Shown in pieces: positions 63,041 through 64,000 of a stretch of 64,000 nucleotides of DNA. The notes beneath the pieces are model-generated. The model did no database searches. It was not told the origin of the DNA and saw nothing but the letters and a program-made list of their open reading frames with translations. This stretch comes from an uncultured Thalassotalea sp. (GTDB lineage Bacteria; Pseudomonadota; Gammaproteobacteria; Enterobacterales; Alteromonadaceae), in assembly GCA_947492575.1 (NCBI GenBank), contig CANLNK010000009.1, forward strand, positions 1 through 64,000, given 5' to 3'. The translations under genes were made by a program, and so were the position numbers. Within the stretch, counting starts at the first letter, position 1. Every line of letters begins with the position of its first letter.

Positions 63041-64000
63041 ATGGAAACATCATTAGCAAAAAATCGCAGTGTCTTTCGCCAGCGCAAATTAGTTGCAAGC
63101 ATCACGTCAGGTATTACGTTAAGTATTATGGCGTCGCTCGCACTTTCAGGCTGTGGGCAAAAACAGAGCACTACGGTAGCAAAGCCAGAAAACTCGGCAA
63201 TGAAAAGTGATAGCAAGGCAATATGGCCAAAGTTAGATATCGAAGTAAAGCGCGATGATAACGTTGAAGCACGGGTTGAGAATATTCTGGCAACAATGAC
63301 GCTAGAGCAGAAAGTTGCACAAATGATCCAACCAGAAATTCGCGATATTACGGTAGAAGATATGCGTAAATATGGCTTTGGTTCCTATCTCAATGGCGGT
63401 GGCTCTTTCCCAAATGGCAATAAACAGTCAACGGCGCAAGATTGGATAAATCTTGCAGAAGCCATGTATCAAGCATCTGTGGACGATAGTGTTGATGGCA
63501 GTACTATTCCTACTATGTGGGGTACAGATGCTGTGCATGGTCACAACAATGTTATTGGCGCTACGCTTTTTCCTCATAACATTGGTTTAGGGGCGGCAAA
63601 CAATCCTGAGCTTATCGAAAAAATCGCAGAAGTGACGGCAAGAGAGGTGATGGTAACGGGTATCGATTGGGTGTTTGCACCAACGGTAGCTGTTGTTAGA
63701 GACGATCGTTGGGGTCGCACCTATGAAGGTTATTCCGAAGACCCAGAAATCGTCAAAAGCTATTCTGCTGCGATTGTTAAAGGACTACAAGGACATGCTG
63801 ATGGCGACTTTCTGAGTGATCAGCGTGTTATTTCTACCGTAAAACACTTTTTGGGCGATGGCGGCACTATTGGTGGTGACGACCAAGGCGACAATATCGC
63901 TACTGAACAAGAGTTATTTGATATTCATGCCCAAGGGTATGTGGGCGGTTTAACAGCTGGGGCTCAATCGGTGATGGCCTCATTCAACAGTTGGCACGGT
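63041..64000 (+). CDS. GH3 beta-glucosidase lipoprotein (3' end beyond the window)
   Basis: The first 320 codons of a glycoside hydrolase family 3 enzyme; the frame runs off the right edge, so the gene is partial. The N-terminus has a lipobox LSGC at about residue 34. The TIM-barrel region carries GTDAVHG, GRTYEGYSEDP, KHFLGDGGT and the start of MASFNSWHG; the catalytic Asp should lie just beyond. It cleaves beta-1,3- or beta-1,4-glucans outside the cytoplasm. GGAG precedes the ATG. It is the second gene of its operon. Confidence 0.92.
   Translation, partial: METSLAKNRSVFRQRKLVASITSGITLSIMASLALSGCGQKQSTTVAKPENSAMKSDSKAIWPKLDIEVKRDDNVEARVENILATMTLEQKVAQMIQPEIRDITVEDMRKYGFGSYLNGGGSFPNGNKQSTAQDWINLAEAMYQASVDDSVDGSTIPTMWGTDAVHGHNNVIGATLFPHNIGLGAANNPELIEKIAEVTAREVMVTGIDWVFAPTVAVVRDDRWGRTYEGYSEDPEIVKSYSAAIVKGLQGHADGDFLSDQRVISTVKHFLGDGGTIGGDDQGDNIATEQELFDIHAQGYVGGLTAGAQSVMASFNSWHG

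Noticed and set aside
1-64000. Prophage, plasmid origin, transposase or CRISPR-Cas region
   Set aside because: No integrase, capsid, replication, transposase or cas gene was seen; the genes are mostly ordinary chromosomal functions.

Overview
The window looks like chromosomal DNA from a marine gammaproteobacterium of the order Alteromonadales. Colwelliaceae, for example a Thalassotalea-like organism, is my best guess from protein similarity patterns, the AT-leaning base composition and a repeat type I associate with that order. This is inference: there is no rRNA gene or species marker here. I see no prophage, transposase, integrase, plasmid function or CRISPR array.

Layout. 1-1.97 kb: two tRNA-Val genes on the minus strand with a near-perfect sigma70 promoter, then gltX. 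2-3.3 kb: two small minus-strand genes of unknown function; one has an attC-like site at its 3' end and looks like an integron cassette. 3.5-7.7 kb: a GlrK/QseG/GlrR-type sigma54 two-component operon, divergent from a pair of small periplasmic EF-hand proteins. The gap between them holds two matching dyads and a sigma54-like promoter. 7.9-19.4 kb: mostly housekeeping or single genes: a DEAD-box helicase, VOC and hydrolase proteins, methyltransferases, a three-gene membrane operon, a gamma-glutamylcyclotransferase, RlmJ, a class D beta-lactamase, MiaE, a sulfotransferase and an ICMT-like methyltransferase. 19.7-25.6 kb: a secreted M28 peptidase, a lipoprotein sulfatase, and a translationally coupled glutamate-cysteine-ligase-like/aspartoacylase-like pair.

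25.9-32.7 kb is the most striking part. Two paralogous secreted ExeM/NucH-type nucleases lie in tandem. Only the second carries a lamin-tail domain, a Gly/Ser/Asp linker and a C-terminal pair of dockerin repeats. Thirty-seven bases downstream is a gene for a cohesin-like domain on a C-terminal PEP-CTERM-like hydrophobic anchor. I read this as a possible one-enzyme cohesin-dockerin system that holds an extracellular nuclease at the cell surface. An 11-bp-phased triple repeat upstream resembles a Pho box, which would fit phosphate scavenging from DNA.

32.8-56.9 kb: a secreted methyltransferase-like protein, an RND permease/adaptor pair, a solute-binding-like protein, a divergent SDR/LysR pair, a hybrid sensor kinase, a zinc-ligand-poor sirtuin, a GNAT protein, a 265-bp MITE-like element, a MacAB-like ABC exporter with two permeases, and a TetR-controlled RND pump with a 35-bp operator dyad. 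57-64 kb: a RipA-family membrane protein, then a beta-glucoside utilisation cluster (LacI regulator, GPH symporter, GH1 glucosidase, FucP/GluP-type transporter, and a GH3 lipoprotein cut by the window edge). Two identical 14-bp LacI-type operators lie in its divergent control region.
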